A stretch of DNA of 64,000 bases from Coenobita brevimanus (GCA_032717465.1 JAVRFU010000174.1:111554-175553); one strand, 5' to 3'. Counted from the stretch's first letter, positions 1-11,060 are shown. Made by a program: numbers and translations. The notes: generated by a model not told the origin, from the letters alone.

Positions 1-207
1 TTGTCTCAATCGGATACGTTTATGTGAAGCTACAGATTGTGGTGAATGTTTTTGGCTTATTTGATAGAGCCAGGACTCCGGTGGCTTGAATAATGAGTGA
101 ATGGAAGCGTGGCCCATTGGATTGGGCAAATTTGGGCTGTCTGGACATTGCTACTCCTCACCCTGCCCTAGGGTGGGAAAGGAAGTCCGGATGATGATGA
201 TGATGAT
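1..207 (+). mobile_element. LINE family B, 3' end with (GAT)n tail
   Basis: This matches, with scattered differences, the 3' untranslated ends of the longer LINE B copies at 13555-13845 and 18910-19175. Shared landmarks are a GATACGTTTATGTGAAGCTA block, the phrase GCCCATTGGATTGGGCA and the end CTCACCCTGCCCTAGGGTGG followed by (GAT)n. The copy enters from outside the window, so its 5' part is not visible. No coding sequence is present. Confidence 0.75.
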
Positions 208-370
208 GGTGAAGATGATAATGATGTTGACTGGCTCACAGTAAATGTGATGAAGAATATGTATATCAGTTTTTCCAGTTGATATCTACAATAATTGGTA
301 CCGTACGGTGTGCAGATGATTTTTTTTTTTTTTAATTTCAGTTAGAAAATTGTGTATACAGTAGTTTATA

Positions 371-1764
371 CATATTGGAAGTCAGGTATAATTATTCCCT
401 TGTACAAAGGAAAAGGGGAAAAAGAAGTGTGTGGTAATCATAGGGGCATTTGTCTTCTTAGTATAATAGGAAAAGTGTATGGTAGGATACTTATTGACAG
501 AGTTAGAGAAAGAACAGAGAAATTAGTTGGAGAAGAACAGGGAGGCTTTAGGAAGGGAAGAGGTTGTGTAGATCAGATATTCATTCTTAGATCTTTAGTG
601 GAAAAGTTTCTAGAGAAGGGAAAGAAGTTGTATGGGGCTTTCATGGATTTGGAGAAAGCATATGACAGGGTGGATAGACAAGGATTGTGGAAAGTGTTAA
701 GAATATATGGAGTAGATGGGAAGTTGTTGAATGCTGTGAAGAGTATGTACGATGGTGCGAAGGCTGCAGTGCGTGTGGATGGTGAACTAAGTGAATTTTT
801 CTCTTTGAAAGTTGGGTTGAAACAGGGATGTGTCATGTCTCCATGGTTGTTCAATCAGTACATGGATGGGGTAATAAAAGAGGTACAAGGTAGGGTAGTG
901 GATGTTGGAGTGGCCCTGGTGAGAGAGGATAGTGTTAGGAAACTCCCTGTACTGTTGTTTGCAGATGATACTGTGTTGTTGAGTGAAGACGAAGGGGAGC
1001 TGCAAGGCTTGGTGGATGAGTTTGGGAGAGTGTGTAAGAAACGGAATCTAAAGGTGAATGTAGGGAAGAGTAAAGTGATGGTCTTTGAGAGAAGTGAAGT
1101 CAGTGAATGTACAGCGAGGTTGGATGGTGAGGAATTGGAAAATGTGAGTACGTTTAAGTACTTGGGGAGTGTGATGAGTAAGGATGGAGGTTTGGAGGAT
1201 GAAGTGCTTGAAAGGGTACAGCAGGGAAGAAAGGTTGCTGGTTCTTTGAAAGTAGTGATAAGAAACAGGGAAGTGAGCATGGAAGTGAAAAAGTTACTAC
1301 ATGACCTTATTGTGATACCAACTCTAACGTATGGAAGTGAAGCTTGGACGTTGTTGGAAGGACACAAGTCAAGAGTGAGAGCAGTGGAGATGAGTTATTT
1401 AAGAGGAGCCTGTGGAGTCACTTGGAGAGACAGGCTGACGAATGAGGATATAAAGGAGCGTTGTGGTTTGGATGTGGATGTGATAGGGAGCGTTATGAGG
1501 AACACACTGAGGTGGTTTGACCATGTGGAGAGGATGGAGGGTGAAAGACTGACGAAGAGAGTGTATGTGAGTGAGGTGGAGGGGGAAAGAGGGAGGTGGA
1601 GGCCGAGGATGAGATGGAGGGATAGGGTGGAGAGGTATATGAGAGAGGGGGGTGTGAGTTGGGAGCAGGGCAGTGAAATGGCGGGGGACAGGGCGACTTG
1701 GAGGTGATTTGTTTGTGGCCACCCCAAACGGGATTGAGGCGTCTGGCAATAGATAGATAGATAG
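371..1764 (+). mobile_element. LINE family A, 5'-truncated copy A1 with TSD
   Basis: The insertion starts inside the RT domain and ends with a TAGATAGATAG tail. The 9-bp direct repeat TAGTTTATA flanks it at 362-370 and 1765-1773, as expected for target-primed reverse transcription. It is almost identical by eye to the longer copy at 25065-27950, which suggests recent activity. Family A is a non-LTR, APE-type element; I cannot settle the clade beyond RTE-like. Confidence 0.9.
376..1707 (+). pseudogene. LINE A reverse transcriptase remnant
   Basis: The frame covers the RT fingers, palm and C-terminal part. Visible motifs are PLYKGKG, the NHRGICLLSIIGK block, QGGFRKGRGCVDQI, motif A as FMDLEKAYDRV, LKQGCVMSPWLF, the catalytic FADD box near 959-970, and the LRWF-HVERM motif near the C-terminus. 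The upstream endonuclease is missing because of 5' truncation. The frame ends at a TGA (1705-1707) where the other copies have CGA, so one C-to-T change removed the last ~9 residues; the family stop follows at about 1734. There is no ATG of its own, so no protein is expected. It would act in reverse transcription of LINE RNA at a nicked target. Confidence 0.85.
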
Positions 1765-1889
1765 TAGTTTATATCATTAAAGACTAGTGTTACACGGGTA
1801 TAAGATGGAACAGTGCGTATTAAAATGGGTTAGTATTTACCAGACTTTAGCTGTAAAAAGCATGGAAAGAAGAATAACCTGGAAAATTC

Positions 1890-2360
1890 AGGTTCAGTTC
1901 TTGTGTCTGCTTAGTTATTTCAGAGTCAGAGTCATGTTCTCTGTTGCTATAAGTTGCTTGTATCCCTTCTTCATTACGGTGGGCATGTACTTCATAGCAG
2001 CCATTTGGCAGGCAGTGTACTTTTACCCCCTTCTCTCTCCAGCCCTTTAAAGCAAGAGCTAACTGACATTCAGTTCTTTGTATGCAAAAAGTTAACTTTG
2101 CAACTGTCTCAAGTATGTATTTTTGTTTGCCTCTAACCCACAGTTTTAAATGCAGTGTGTCAAGGTATCTTAAAGTGAACAGAGTGTGAATTTGGCTGCC
2201 TCTTGTTCATTTCTTTTCATCATCATCATCATCATCATCTCATGCCTTGCTTCCTCCTGGGATGGCTGTGATAGAAGTACTTCCAGGCTCCCAACCTTTG
2301 ATTCTTTCTTCTTTACATAAAGAAAAGCTTGTGTATGTCTGCACGTAACTGAAAAGCTCA
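1890..2360 (+). mobile_element. Decayed jockey-like LINE 3' fragment
   Basis: The stretch aligns loosely with the better copy at 28300-28560: AAGCAAGAGCTAACTG parallels AATGCAAGAGTTAACTG, and CAGTGTGTCAAGGTATCTTA parallels CAGTGTGTCCAGGCATCTCA, followed in both by GAATTTGGCT. A (CAT)n stretch at 2218-2240 interrupts it. No open frame survives. Alignment to the consensus would settle the ends. Confidence 0.5.
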
Positions 2361-2442
2361 CAGGGAAATTACCAAATTGTTTCTACAAAATGTATTAATA
2401 TTACTATTCAGTATTATGGTGCCATAAATATTGAATAGCATG

Positions 2443-2627
2443 ATCTATTGGATACGTTTATGTGGAGCTACAGAATGTGGTGAAAGTTTTTTGACTTATC
2501 AGATAGAGCCAGGATTCCGGGGGCTTGAATGGTGATTGAATGGAAGTGTGGCCCATTGGATTTGGCAGACTTGGGCTGTCTGGATGTTGCTACTCCTCAC
2601 CCTGCCCTAGGGTGAGAAAAGATGTCC

Positions 2628-2660
<33 letters not shown>

Positions 2661-2661
2661 G
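2443..2661 (+). mobile_element. LINE family B, 3' end with (GAT)n tail
   Basis: Second solitary LINE B 3' terminus, with the same landmarks as at 1-207 and a pure (GAT)n run at 2629-2660. It abuts the mariner relic that follows. Confidence 0.75.
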
Positions 2662-2797
2662 GGTCCTGCCAAAAGTAATGCTTTTAGGCCCATAACTTGG
2701 TACCGGTTTTCTAATAACGCTGCAACTTAGCACAGTAAATGAGGACACGTAAAAGCCTAGTTGCATGTATGTTCTTCCAGAGCATCGAGGTTTCACC

Positions 2798-3330
2798 ATG
2801 GATATGAAGCTGAAACAGAGAGCTGTGTCTAAATTCCCCCCAAAAGACGGATGCACCACCACAGAGATCCACCAGTTGCTTGCAAATGTGTTTGGCAGTG
2901 AAACATTTAACATCAGCAGTGTTCGAAGATGGGCAAAGAAATTTTGTCAGGGAGAAACAATTGAATCCGAAGCATGCAGTGGAAGATCTGCGACTGCTGT
3001 GACTGATGCCAGTTGCTAACATGTTGATGACCTCAATTATGTGGACAGGCACATAACTGTCTGTGAACTTGCTGCTGTTTTGCAGTGTGGTCACAATGCC
3101 ATTGAAGTGATTATTGCAGCCCTAGGATATTACAAAATTGTTCCAAATGGATTCCTCATCAGATAATGCCCAATGTGAAGGAAATGTGGTTGAACATCTG
3201 CTCTGAGCTGCTGGAACAGTTTGAAATTGAAAACATAAATATCTTTTGCTCCAGTAGTTCATAGCAGACATTCAACCTCGTTTCCATCACATGAGGAATC
3301 GATTTGGAACAAACTTTGCAGTACCCGAGG
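2798..3330 (+). pseudogene. Mariner-like transposase remnant
   Basis: From ATG 2798 the frame reads a mariner N-terminal helix-turn-helix: MDMKLKQRAVSKF, TTTEIHQLLANV, then SSVRRWAKKFCQGET and a SGRSATAV linker. A TAA at about 3017-3019 breaks it. The same frame continues with DDLNYVDRHITVCELA and LGYYKIVP, and further on an ELLEQFE-like block remains. The catalytic D,D34D part is not recognisable. A second copy lies in inverted orientation at 3341-3679. The flanks (GCCCATAACTTGG near 2689 and its counterpart near 3750) look like remnants of the terminal repeats. A functional transposase would cut and paste at TA sites; this one is dead. Confidence 0.7.
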
Positions 3331-3340
3331 TCTTCAGTGA

Positions 3341-3679
3341 TCACTCAGTGGCATTGTGACCACACTGCAAATCAGCAGCAAGTTTGTAGGTGGTTGTGTG
3401 CCTGTCATCATCTGTGAGGTCATCAACACATTGGTAACTGGCATCAGCCACAGCAGTTGGAGATCTTTCACTTTGTGCTTTGTCTTCAGTTGATGTTTCT
3501 CCTTGAAATATCTTCACCCTGCTTTGAACATTGCTGACATCAATTGTTTCACTGCCATACACCTTCACAAGCCTTTGTAGGTCTATGTGACAGTGTACCA
3601 CCTCTGTTTTGAGGAAGCCTAATACTTCAATCTGTATTAGCTTCATATCCATGGTGACACCTTGGCATTCATGAAACAA
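3341..3679 (-). pseudogene. Mariner-like transposase remnant, inverted copy
   Basis: On the minus strand the frame begins just upstream of GVTMDMKLIQIEVLGF and keeps VYGSETIDVSNVQSRVK, a SERSPTAV linker, VDDLTDDDRHTTTYKLAADL and QCGHNA. It corresponds block by block to the plus-strand copy at 2798-3120 but is clearly diverged from it. It covers only the N-terminal DNA-binding part. The two copies face each other across about 200 bp, so they are either two insertions or an inverted internal duplication. Confidence 0.65.
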
Positions 3680-3802
3680 AATAACAGCAATTAGACATTA
3701 ATATATCCACATTTACTGTGCCAAGTTTCAGTATTATCGGTAAACTGCTAGCCAAGTTATGGACCTGAAGGCATTGGTTTCAGTATCACCCTCATAGGTA
3801 TA

Positions 3803-4354
3803 GGCATTTCAAACAAGTACTTTACTGAGTTGTGATAAACCTTATGGAATTCTCATATTTTAGGGTTTAGAAAGGATGGGGAGCGGAAGAATATTGTATG
3901 TCAGCAAAGTTTCCATTGTTAGTCAGTTCTGGAAAAATAGACATGAGACTAACTTGAATAATGAAGACATTGATGAAATTGATGATACAGTAACACTGTC
4001 ATCAATATCTATTATTTTGATTTGACGTAACATTGTAACTTGTAACCAGTTCAGATAATAGGGTTTTGTGTATAACAGTATCACTTCATGCATTACCCTA
4101 AATTTAGTGCATATGAGTTTAGATTTGCCAGGTGTACAACCATTTTATATAGGTAAGATCATTTTAACATGATTTGCAGATAAGACATGCACATTGTATG
4201 TCTGCCACTTGAACACCAGCTTACCTTGGAATGGATTAGAAATGGGATTTTTGCATTGTAGTTGCCATGTTTACTGATCAGAATCAGTTCAGTAGCTGTC
4301 TCACCAATGGACCTGATCACTATAAAGCAGCATATGGTACGCCTTATTGTCCGT
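3803..4354. other. Unassigned AT-rich stretch
   Basis: No open frame with recognisable content, no repeat shared within the window and no terminal inverted repeat were found. Confidence 0.4.
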
Positions 4355-5535
4355 ATCATTTATATAGGCTCCAACATGCTTGCATGCATCAGCCTTGCTT
4401 ACCTAATGATGGCTGTCCATGCTGCATGATCTCTGGCAGTTTCCCTGTTCAATCCCTTATCCCAGAGGTCACATTCTAAGACATTGTCATAGGTCTTTTT
4501 CGGTCTGCCTCTTGCAACTGTACCCGCAACTTTCACACATCTCTCCTTCTGCATCCAATTGTCATTTTTCATCCTCTCAACATACCCAGACAATCTCAAT
4601 CTACCCCTCCTCATCACAGCACCAATACATTCAAGTCCCATCAATCCTCAACTCGTCAATCGCAGTCCTAGTCCTCCTCCCCCCAAGCCTCACATTCAAG
4701 GATGCAATACTCATTCAGCTAATCATTGTCATTTCTGTATGCTTGAGCCTACAAATATCCTCTACCGTTACTGCCCAGGTCTCAGTACCATACAGCATTG
4801 CACAGTACAAAGATCCCTCAATGTTGGGAGAGGCAACAGCTCCCTGAATTTCCTCCAATCACTCCTTCTCTTAGCCACAGAGGTAGCTACAGCCCCACCT
4901 CCAGCACATAACTTGTCCTCCAGATAACAAAACTCTTCCACACACTCAAGAGGCTCATCAGCAAGATCAGTCCTTTCATGCCCGACAATTTCTACTTGCT
5001 CACCCTGAGACATTGCACACATGAAAAACATATTTAGCAGCTTAACTGTAGTACCACTGCATCACTTAGCACCAGCTTATCACAAACACTACACAAGGTG
5101 GAGTTACTTCCCACACTCTTGTGACAGGCTGCACATGGCCACACTCCCTCTGCATTGACAGTACCACCACCAGCTGAAGTCTGTTTTGTCTGCATTTACT
5201 GTCAAACCTCTGTGCTCCATTCTGTCTCTCCTCTTCCTAAATCATTCCTCCACCTCCCTTCCAGTTGCTGCAATCAACACCTGGTCATCGGCATGCATTA
5301 CTTTGGAGACCATATCTGCAGACACTTGAGAGAGCTTCAAGCATTGTGACAAACAATAAGGGGCCCAAGACTGACCCTTGATGCATGCCAGCATTCATGA
5401 AAAACTTGTCACTCAAAAATCTCCATTCACTCTTGCTTGGGTGCAAACACCCGCATACATAGCCATAACCACTCTAACCAGCCACTCCTTGATCCCAAGC
5501 TTTCTCATTGCCCAGTTCATATCCTCCGTAAGGAG
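4355..5535 (-). mobile_element. LINE family C, decayed copy C1
   Basis: Reading the minus strand from 5535: an RT palm remnant (MNWAMRKLGIKEWLV, VVMAMY, then HADDQVLIAA in place of YADD), a Cys-rich patch (CAACHKSVGSN then CSVC), a VEEFCYLEDKLCAGGGA block, and the C-terminal GLECIGAVMRRGRLRLSGYVERM and ARGRPKKT motifs. The 3' end matches the plus-strand copy at 7500 (GCAAGCATGTTGGAGCCT, here reversed near 4365-4390). Several stops and frameshifts leave no complete ORF. It is the most complete family C copy in the window. Confidence 0.75.
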
Positions 5536-6300
5536 GTCCTAGCATTGTTATTTGTTAGTGTTTGAGGTGTCTTGTTGGATGAGGTGTCCATATACATATA
5601 CAGTTATTGTGTTGAGTGTTCGCAAAGACCTGCAGTAGACTCTAGCTGTATCGTTAGTCATGTCCCATACTGTACAAGAGTAAGTAATTCATCATCTTAT
5701 ACTCAAGAACATTGTGTGTAATCATTAGTGCTGGAAAGAATTGTTCATTATGCTCCTATTCTGTACTCTACAAATGTAATGTGTATCATGTGCATTTCAG
5801 ATTGCAAGTCTTACTATTAGTGCTGTACAACCTACATATCAAAGAACCCCACTCAGCACGTAGTGGCTTTTACCACTGGAAGATCCATATTTACAACTTC
5901 ATCAGCCACCATTGGAAGGAGATATATGGTCCAGAGAGGTTAGTAACATCTTATTGTCACTATACATTACTGTCATCCCTAACTTAGTGAAATCACTACT
6001 ACATCTCATAACTCGCTGGTGCATACAATCACTGTACAGTTGCAAGCATGTGAAAAAGAGATTCTGTGGTAGATCTTACTCAGAAGTACTAGGCTGCTTT
6101 GACTAGCAAGTTGCGGTGTGGGGAAGAGGGTGGTAGTAGGTGGAGTTAGGTGAGGGTGATGATGTTACCATTCCATTATGTCATCCTTCCACCAGTGTGA
6201 CTTATCAGCCAGAACCACCCTAACTATTGTGTCAGTTTCATGTGCTTGCAGCTGTACATCTATGGTATGTGCTGCGTTTATTATCAGTATGTTATATTAG
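5536..6300. other. Unassigned stretch, possibly intron
   Basis: Nothing recognised. Short frames (5712-5987, 5912-6106) have no known motif and no splice context. The stretch precedes a long pyrimidine-rich tract. Confidence 0.4.
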
Positions 6301-6305
6301 CAACC

Positions 6306-6680
6306 ACAGTAAATTTCCAGCTTCCCTTTTTTCTTTTTCTTCTTTTCCTTTCTTCGTTCTGTCTTTTCATTTTTATTCTCTTCTTTCTTTGTTTTCCTAA
6401 CTTCTCCCTCTCTCTTCATTTTTCTTCCTCTCTATTAAGAGTTCTTCTGTCTGTGCTTTCTCTTTCCCCCCACTGTCCTCACTCTCTCTCCCTTTTCCTT
6501 TTCTGTTATGCCCTTTCTGCTCCTCTTCACCCTTTCTCTTTCACCTCTTTTTCTGTCTTCTGTACATCCCCAGTTGCTTGTCCTTTCCATCTTCCTTCTC
6601 TTCTCTTATCCCTTTTTCTCTTCTTTTTTTCATATCTTCCCTCCTTTCTCATTGTTTTCTCCTCATTTATCACAGGAAGA
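6306..6680 (+). repeat. Long T/C-rich polypyrimidine tract
   Basis: About 370 bases are almost entirely T and C on the plus strand (TTC, TTTC and CTCC runs), ending at a TTATCACAG acceptor-like sequence near 6667-6676. The long frame across it is a by-product of the composition. The exon that might follow stops within about 12 codons in the frame I tried. Confidence 0.7.
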
Positions 6681-6855
6681 GTGCTCAGCTGTCAGTGTAG
6701 GATATAAATGATAGGGCATACTTGCTGTTCATCGGTTTTCTTGTAGTGATTAAAATTTCAGAAAATATTGTTAAGACTCATTTTCAGTACTTGGATGTTT
6801 TCCCTCCTCTTTTGAATGCCAGTTCTGCTGTTCATTAGTGCTTATGGTTTAAATA

Positions 6856-7811
6856 CAGTAAAAGCTTGATATAATGAACTTGGAATAAAACGGAAGCTTG
6901 AGAAAACGGAACAACTTTCTTTCATAAGGTACTCGCAACATACTGGAAGTTTTCTGTTCTGTCGCGAAGCGTTTGGGTTTCCGTAACGGAAACAAGCCGT
7001 TTTGTCCGTGGCTGTGGAAAAATCACGATGCCCAAGTCATATCCCCCTCATTTGGAGGTGAGTTTTTGTATGCAGCATGTGTTAGGATGTAATGCTGTAT
7101 GGTAGTGAGACCTGGGCAGTGAAGGAGGAAGACATTCGCCGGCTCAGACGTACTGAAATGACAATGATTAGGTGGATGTGCAGTGCATCCCTGCGTCCAA
7201 GGCCTGGAGGGGTTGGGTTTACAATGGAAGAGTTGAGAGGTAGGATGGGACTGGAGTGTATTGGTGTTGTGATGAGGAGAGGTAGATTGAGGTGGTTTGG
7301 ACATGTGGAGAGGATGGGGGATGATAATTGGGTGAGGAAGGTGAGAAGTGTTAATATTGGGGGTGGGGTTGTGAGGGGTAGACCGAGAAAGACATGGGAC
7401 GAGGTCATTAAGTGTGACCTTAGGGTTAAGGGACTGAACAGGGAGGCGCAATGGATCGTGCAGCATGGAGAGCCGCCAGACCAAGGCCGACACATGCAAG
7501 CATGTTGGAGCCTTTAAAAACGAAAACGAAAACGATTATTGTATTATTATTATTATTGTGGGTTCTGACTGCTCTTTGTGTATCATTATGACTAGCATAG
7601 GCATCATGTCTGTGTGTAGTAAAAGAAGCTATTTAGTAGCAACTGTGTGTAGGCTTCAGGTCACGAGTTAGGGAAGAAATATCGGAAATATCACAAATTT
7701 CCGGAAAATTCCATTCCATCTATGGTTTTGGAACAGAAGCTTGAAAAGCGGAATTTTTGATAAAACGGAATAGGGGTTGGCTGAATTATTTGTTATATCA
7801 ACCTTTTACTG
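6856..7811. mobile_element. Pogo/Tc1-type MITE with TA TSD
   Basis: The ends are inverted repeats: CAGTAAAAGCTTGATATAAT at the left and the complement of CAGTAAAAGGTTGATATAAC at the right. Both are flanked by TA (6854-6855, 7812-7813). Subterminal AAACGGAA motifs recur near both ends. There is no transposase sequence, so it is non-autonomous. A LINE C fragment (7088-7560) lies inside it. Confidence 0.8.
7088..7560 (+). mobile_element. LINE family C, 3' fragment C2 nested in a MITE
   Basis: One open frame (7092-7517) gives the family's C-terminal part: MLYGSETWAVKEEDIRRL, RTEMTMIRWMC, MGLECIGVVMRRGRLRWFGH, ERMGDDNWVRKV and VRGRPRKTWDEV. The tail has CGAAAACGAAAACG then (ATT)n. It is strongly 5'-truncated and interrupts the pogo-type MITE, so it is the younger of the two. 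No RT catalytic residues are included. Confidence 0.8.
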
Positions 7812-8191
7812 TATAATGTTTGGGCAGATATTTTCCTTGTTATTGTTTAATGTGGACTCTGGCTAATAAATTTGTAGTCACTTAATTGAGCGAGCTAGAC
7901 TAGATTTCTGTAAATTTGAGATATCAGATCGCTGGATCCAGACATGACCAAACTCTCATAACCAGATCTCAGTTGTGGAAGCACTGGGGAAGGTTTCTCC
8001 ATTTTCATGACATTTAATAGAATCATCAACACCCTAACCACAGGTTTCTTTTATCAAGGATGAGTGTCCCCAACTCCCACAGTATGCTATTGTGCTAAAA
8101 TGTGATTATCAGTTAAGCAAATTATTTGGCAGTGTGGCACCAGATTGCTAGGGATGCCTGTTCAGTAAACTGATTCTCGTGTCCTCAACAG
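7812..8191. other. Unassigned stretch before candidate exon
   Basis: No repeat or coding signal recognised. The 3' end supplies the acceptor-like GTCCTCAACAG for the candidate exon at 8192. Confidence 0.35.
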
Positions 8192-8372
8192 CCGGAAGAA
8201 GAAGAAAAAGATGGTGCCGGCATCATTAAGTGGTCAGCTGTCACACTATTCTCAGTTCTTCACTAGTGGACATGACATTCTTAAGGAGGGAGGATGGTAC
8301 CAGCTTAAACAACCACTGCCCCCTGCTACACTCCTGGCCAGACATAAGCTGGGCAGGAGAGCAGAAGCACAG
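8192..8372 (+). CDS. Candidate internal host exon (function unknown)
   Basis: A 181-nt block sits between an acceptor-like TCCTCAACAG (ends 8191) and a good donor AG|GTAAGC (GT at 8373-8374). Only one of the three frames stays open. It begins with one base completing a codon, then RKKKKKMVPASLSGQLSHY, SQFFTSGHDILKEGGWYQL, and ends AEAQ at a codon boundary. No family was recognised; the start is lysine-rich and the body hydrophilic. It lies 2.5 kb upstream of the MADF exon on the same strand and could belong to that gene, but its end phase (0) does not match the phase-1 acceptor proposed for that exon. The frame could be open by chance. Confidence 0.35.
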
Positions 8373-9400
8373 GTAAGCACAGTACCAAGTGGTTAATGTG
8401 GCAGATTGGCTTAATAGAACTTTGATAGTTTGTTATAGCCATGGTACACTGACTCAGTCATTCACAGAAATGATACATTAGCCCCTTCATCTGGAGGTCA
8501 TCATTTATGTTCTATTCTTGCTACCTCCAGATGATTTGGACAGCTTAAGAGAGCTTTTTCTGACTGGAGGGATTAGCCTTCATGACTCACCTCACTACAA
8601 GAATAACATCGAGTAGGAACAGCACATTGTAAAGAAAAATGGCATGTGCAAGTTGAAACGTTTATATGTACCGTCACAGCTCAGTTTATGATTGGGTTAC
8701 GCTAAGTAAGAACCATTTGGATACTGATAAATCCTAAATCAGTTTTGATTTAACATCGGTTCAGTGAGTTTACGGTGGAGATCAGGGGCCATGTAACCTA
8801 ACATCTCAAAATGCATTTCTGCCCACCCATCTTAAGTATGTCGTCGGCCGGTCAGAGTCGTCACAAAGGTCCCCGCCACCCCACCCCACCACATTGAGGC
8901 TAATGTGGGGGACAGCTGGAGGGCCTGGGCAATCACTCCAGGTCATCGGGAGGAGGTGATGAGTGATGGAAAAAACGATGTGGTGGGGCCGAGGGAGAGT
9001 TTAGTGGTGGGGTGGGTGGGGAGCGATCCAATGAGGCAGCGGGAGAGCGATACAATGAGGCAGCAGGAGAGCAATGAAATGTTTTCCAGGTCACAAGTTT
9101 TGGTATTTTGCACAAAAATAGTGATCTCTCCAATTGATATTGCACACTGCACCATTCATCATGCACTTGCAGTGTTATTTTGCAGTAATAATGGTGTTCC
9201 GATGCGCATGTAAACACAGGGCACCCATCGTGGCTCAGATGTATGGCTGTCGGCCTGTACGAGTGGCACACATCCACACAGGATCATTGTATGCGAACAT
9301 TGCAAAAATCATTTAAGCAGTTATTGCTCACATTAACACAAAACTGGGTATAAGTTTTCATTTATCATTAAAGTGATCAGTTGCATGCTAGATGATTGTA
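8373..9400. other. Unassigned stretch with a small hairpin
   Basis: No gene seen. An 11-bp perfect stem (CATCTGGAGGT at 8488-8498 with its complement at 8523-8533) could form a hairpin. Around 9020-9075 a 24-nt GC-rich unit (AATGAGGCAGC-GGAGAGCGAT) is repeated about twice. The purine-rich 8950-9080 block has no recognised product. Confidence 0.4.
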
Positions 9401-10168
9401 CAGTAAAACCCCAGGCTTTGCACCTAATTGGTTCTGTGAAACATACAGGAGTCCCCAATAAACGAAAGGGTTAGGTACCTTTAAAAGCTTTTGTATATCG
9501 ATTTTTCATATAATGAAGCATTTTTCCCCATAAGAAACTTAAGAAAATGAGGTGATGCTCTTCAGAAGCCCTCCAAAAACTGTCAACTAACTACTCTGTA
9601 CTGTACTAGGCTGGTTGTAAGCTCTTAAATCTACAGTAGAAATGTTAATAAAAGCTAAATGAACTTTAAGCAGTTGTTTATTTATCAAATTACTGAGCAA
9701 AAAATAGAAAACAGTACTGTACAGTATATACAGGTGAGGCTCAATCTTACTCACGCCCTGGCCTTCCTCGTGCCTCTTGATAATTTTGAGCTTGCTCTCC
9801 AGTGTCAGGGTTCGGTGTTGTTTCTTCTTGAGAGGTTCCACAGATGATGATGATGATGAAGGTGAAGGACGCTTGGGTGGCATGATGCAAGATGCAAAAG
9901 ATGCAAAAGATTCTCAGAGTACAGAAGGCACGCACTACACAGCCGGGGAGTGGGAACAGAATGGGATGAAGCGGAGGTAGTTGCTTGCCTTGCCATACAC
10001 GATAGTGGTGCTGAAAACGGTCACACGCCAAATTTAAATCATTTTCTCGTTACGCTTTTTGTACCATCGAAGCATATGCCTTTCGTATAGGGGAATTTTT
10101 CCTATATTTTTCACTTTCCTACGATCGAATTTTTGTATATTGGGGCTTCGTATATTGGGGACTCCCTG
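9401..10168 (-). mobile_element. Tigger/pogo element, internally deleted, TA TSD
   Basis: Ends CAGTAAAACCCCAGGC at the left and the complement of CAGGGAGTCCCCAATA at the right are bordered by TA at 9399-9400 and 10169-10170. Subterminal sequences near both ends resemble each other (TTTTTGTATATTGGGG-like). On the minus strand it keeps only the first ~48 codons of a transposase, so most of the coding region is gone. The same family recurs at 11061-11854. Confidence 0.75.
9742..9883 (-). pseudogene. Tigger-type transposase N-terminus fragment
   Basis: From ATG 9883 on the minus strand the product reads MPPKRPSPSSSSSSVEPL, then KHRTLTLESKL-like residues and IIKRHEEGQGVSKIE. This is the start of the CENP-B/Tigger N-terminal helix-turn-helix. 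The similarity ends at about codon 48, where the frame runs into AT-rich sequence after an internal deletion. Neither the second helix-turn-helix nor the DDE catalytic domain is present, so the product could not transpose. Such deleted copies are normally mobilised by an intact relative. Confidence 0.7.
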
Positions 10169-10902
10169 TACCGTCAACCATGAAACTGCTGAAGTTTGGT
10201 AATTGATCCTATGGAAAATAGGCTAATTGGTTGCGGGTCCCATGCCAACTCCTCCTAAAACTCATTTATGCAGTGTAAAATATACTGATCACACCTGAAA
10301 AGAAACTAGTATTAATTCAAAAGTACTATACATAATAGGCAAGGAAACACACGTAAGGCTGGAGTGAGGTGGAAGGGATGAGGGTGTAATTTCTGAGGCA
10401 AGTGGTGAGGCTACTGCTTCCCACCACCTCTGGCACCTCCACAAGTGACGATCACTTTCCATGCGTGGCTAGTTTACGTTTTTCTCACTGCAAACATAGG
10501 AGTTTTTGCATGAAACCCGGTGTTTGGGAATATTTGCAGACCACTGCTAACCATGGAACCACGAATGAAGATGTCGCTAAACCTGGGGCTTTGCTGTATA
10601 CCGGATTGTGGCTATATCATATTGTACATGTTTCTTAATGGATACATAGGTGCAGTAGAAAAAAATTTGCAAGGCCAAAAACCATCATATTTATACATAT
10701 TGAACCTGGAGGTGCCTGTAGGGTGTGCTCACAGAGAAAGCAGGTTCCCGCGCGTGGGCTATCGGCGCCGACCTGCGCCAAGAATTAAACCTTACACACA
10801 AATGTAATAGAAGCGAGTTCAAGCGTGCTGGCATGTGCAGCCCACACCGACACATTTTTCGGTTTCCTCGGACCATTCTTACCTGCTCAACCTGCGTGGT
10901 AG
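10169..10902. other. Unassigned stretch upstream of MADF exon
   Basis: No repeat shared within the window was recognised. Short frames at 10402-10807 lack motifs. The last 50 bases are pyrimidine-rich and end GGTAG, a possible acceptor for the exon that follows. Confidence 0.35.
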
Positions 10903-11049
10903 ACGTGGAGAAGATCAAGATGGATGTTGGGATCTTGATTACCAGTGTATTTCAGAGACCACTATTGTAGGACAAGAGGAGTAAACTGCTCGCCAACAGA
11001 AATGTTGATAAGTTGTGGGCTGAAATCAGCAAAGAATTAGATTGCAATG
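10903..11049 (+). CDS. MADF-domain exon with in-frame TAG
   Basis: The frame reads MDVGILITSVFQRPLL, a TAG (10968-10970), then DKRSKLLANRNVDKLWAEIS and KELDCN, with the last base of the exon starting a glycine codon. This fits the MADF DNA-binding domain pattern of an RP-LWD core followed by K-Y-NR and a W-EI--EL helix. The TAG falls exactly where the conserved Trp (TGG) is expected, so one G-to-A change explains it. The donor is ATG|GTAAGTAAATA (GT at 11050-11051). The start is either a GGTAG acceptor ending at 10902 or the ATG at 10920. The exon ends in phase 1, matching the acceptor phase at 14977. MADF proteins are sequence-specific transcription regulators in arthropods. A Tigger element starts 11 bp after the donor. 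The locus may be a pseudogene, a null allele or an assembly error. Confidence 0.6.
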
Positions 11050-11060
11050 GTAAGTAAATA

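Noticed and set aside
6240..6711. Phe/Leu/Ser-rich ORFs
   Set aside because: By-product of the polypyrimidine tract; no conserved motif.
6668..6711. Exon after the polypyrimidine tract
   Set aside because: The frame tried closes within ~12 codons, and no donor was recognised.
10956..10970. Acceptor TTTCAG for the MADF exon
   Set aside because: Starting there would still include the TAG and would cut away the MDVGILITSVFQRP part that fits the MADF domain.
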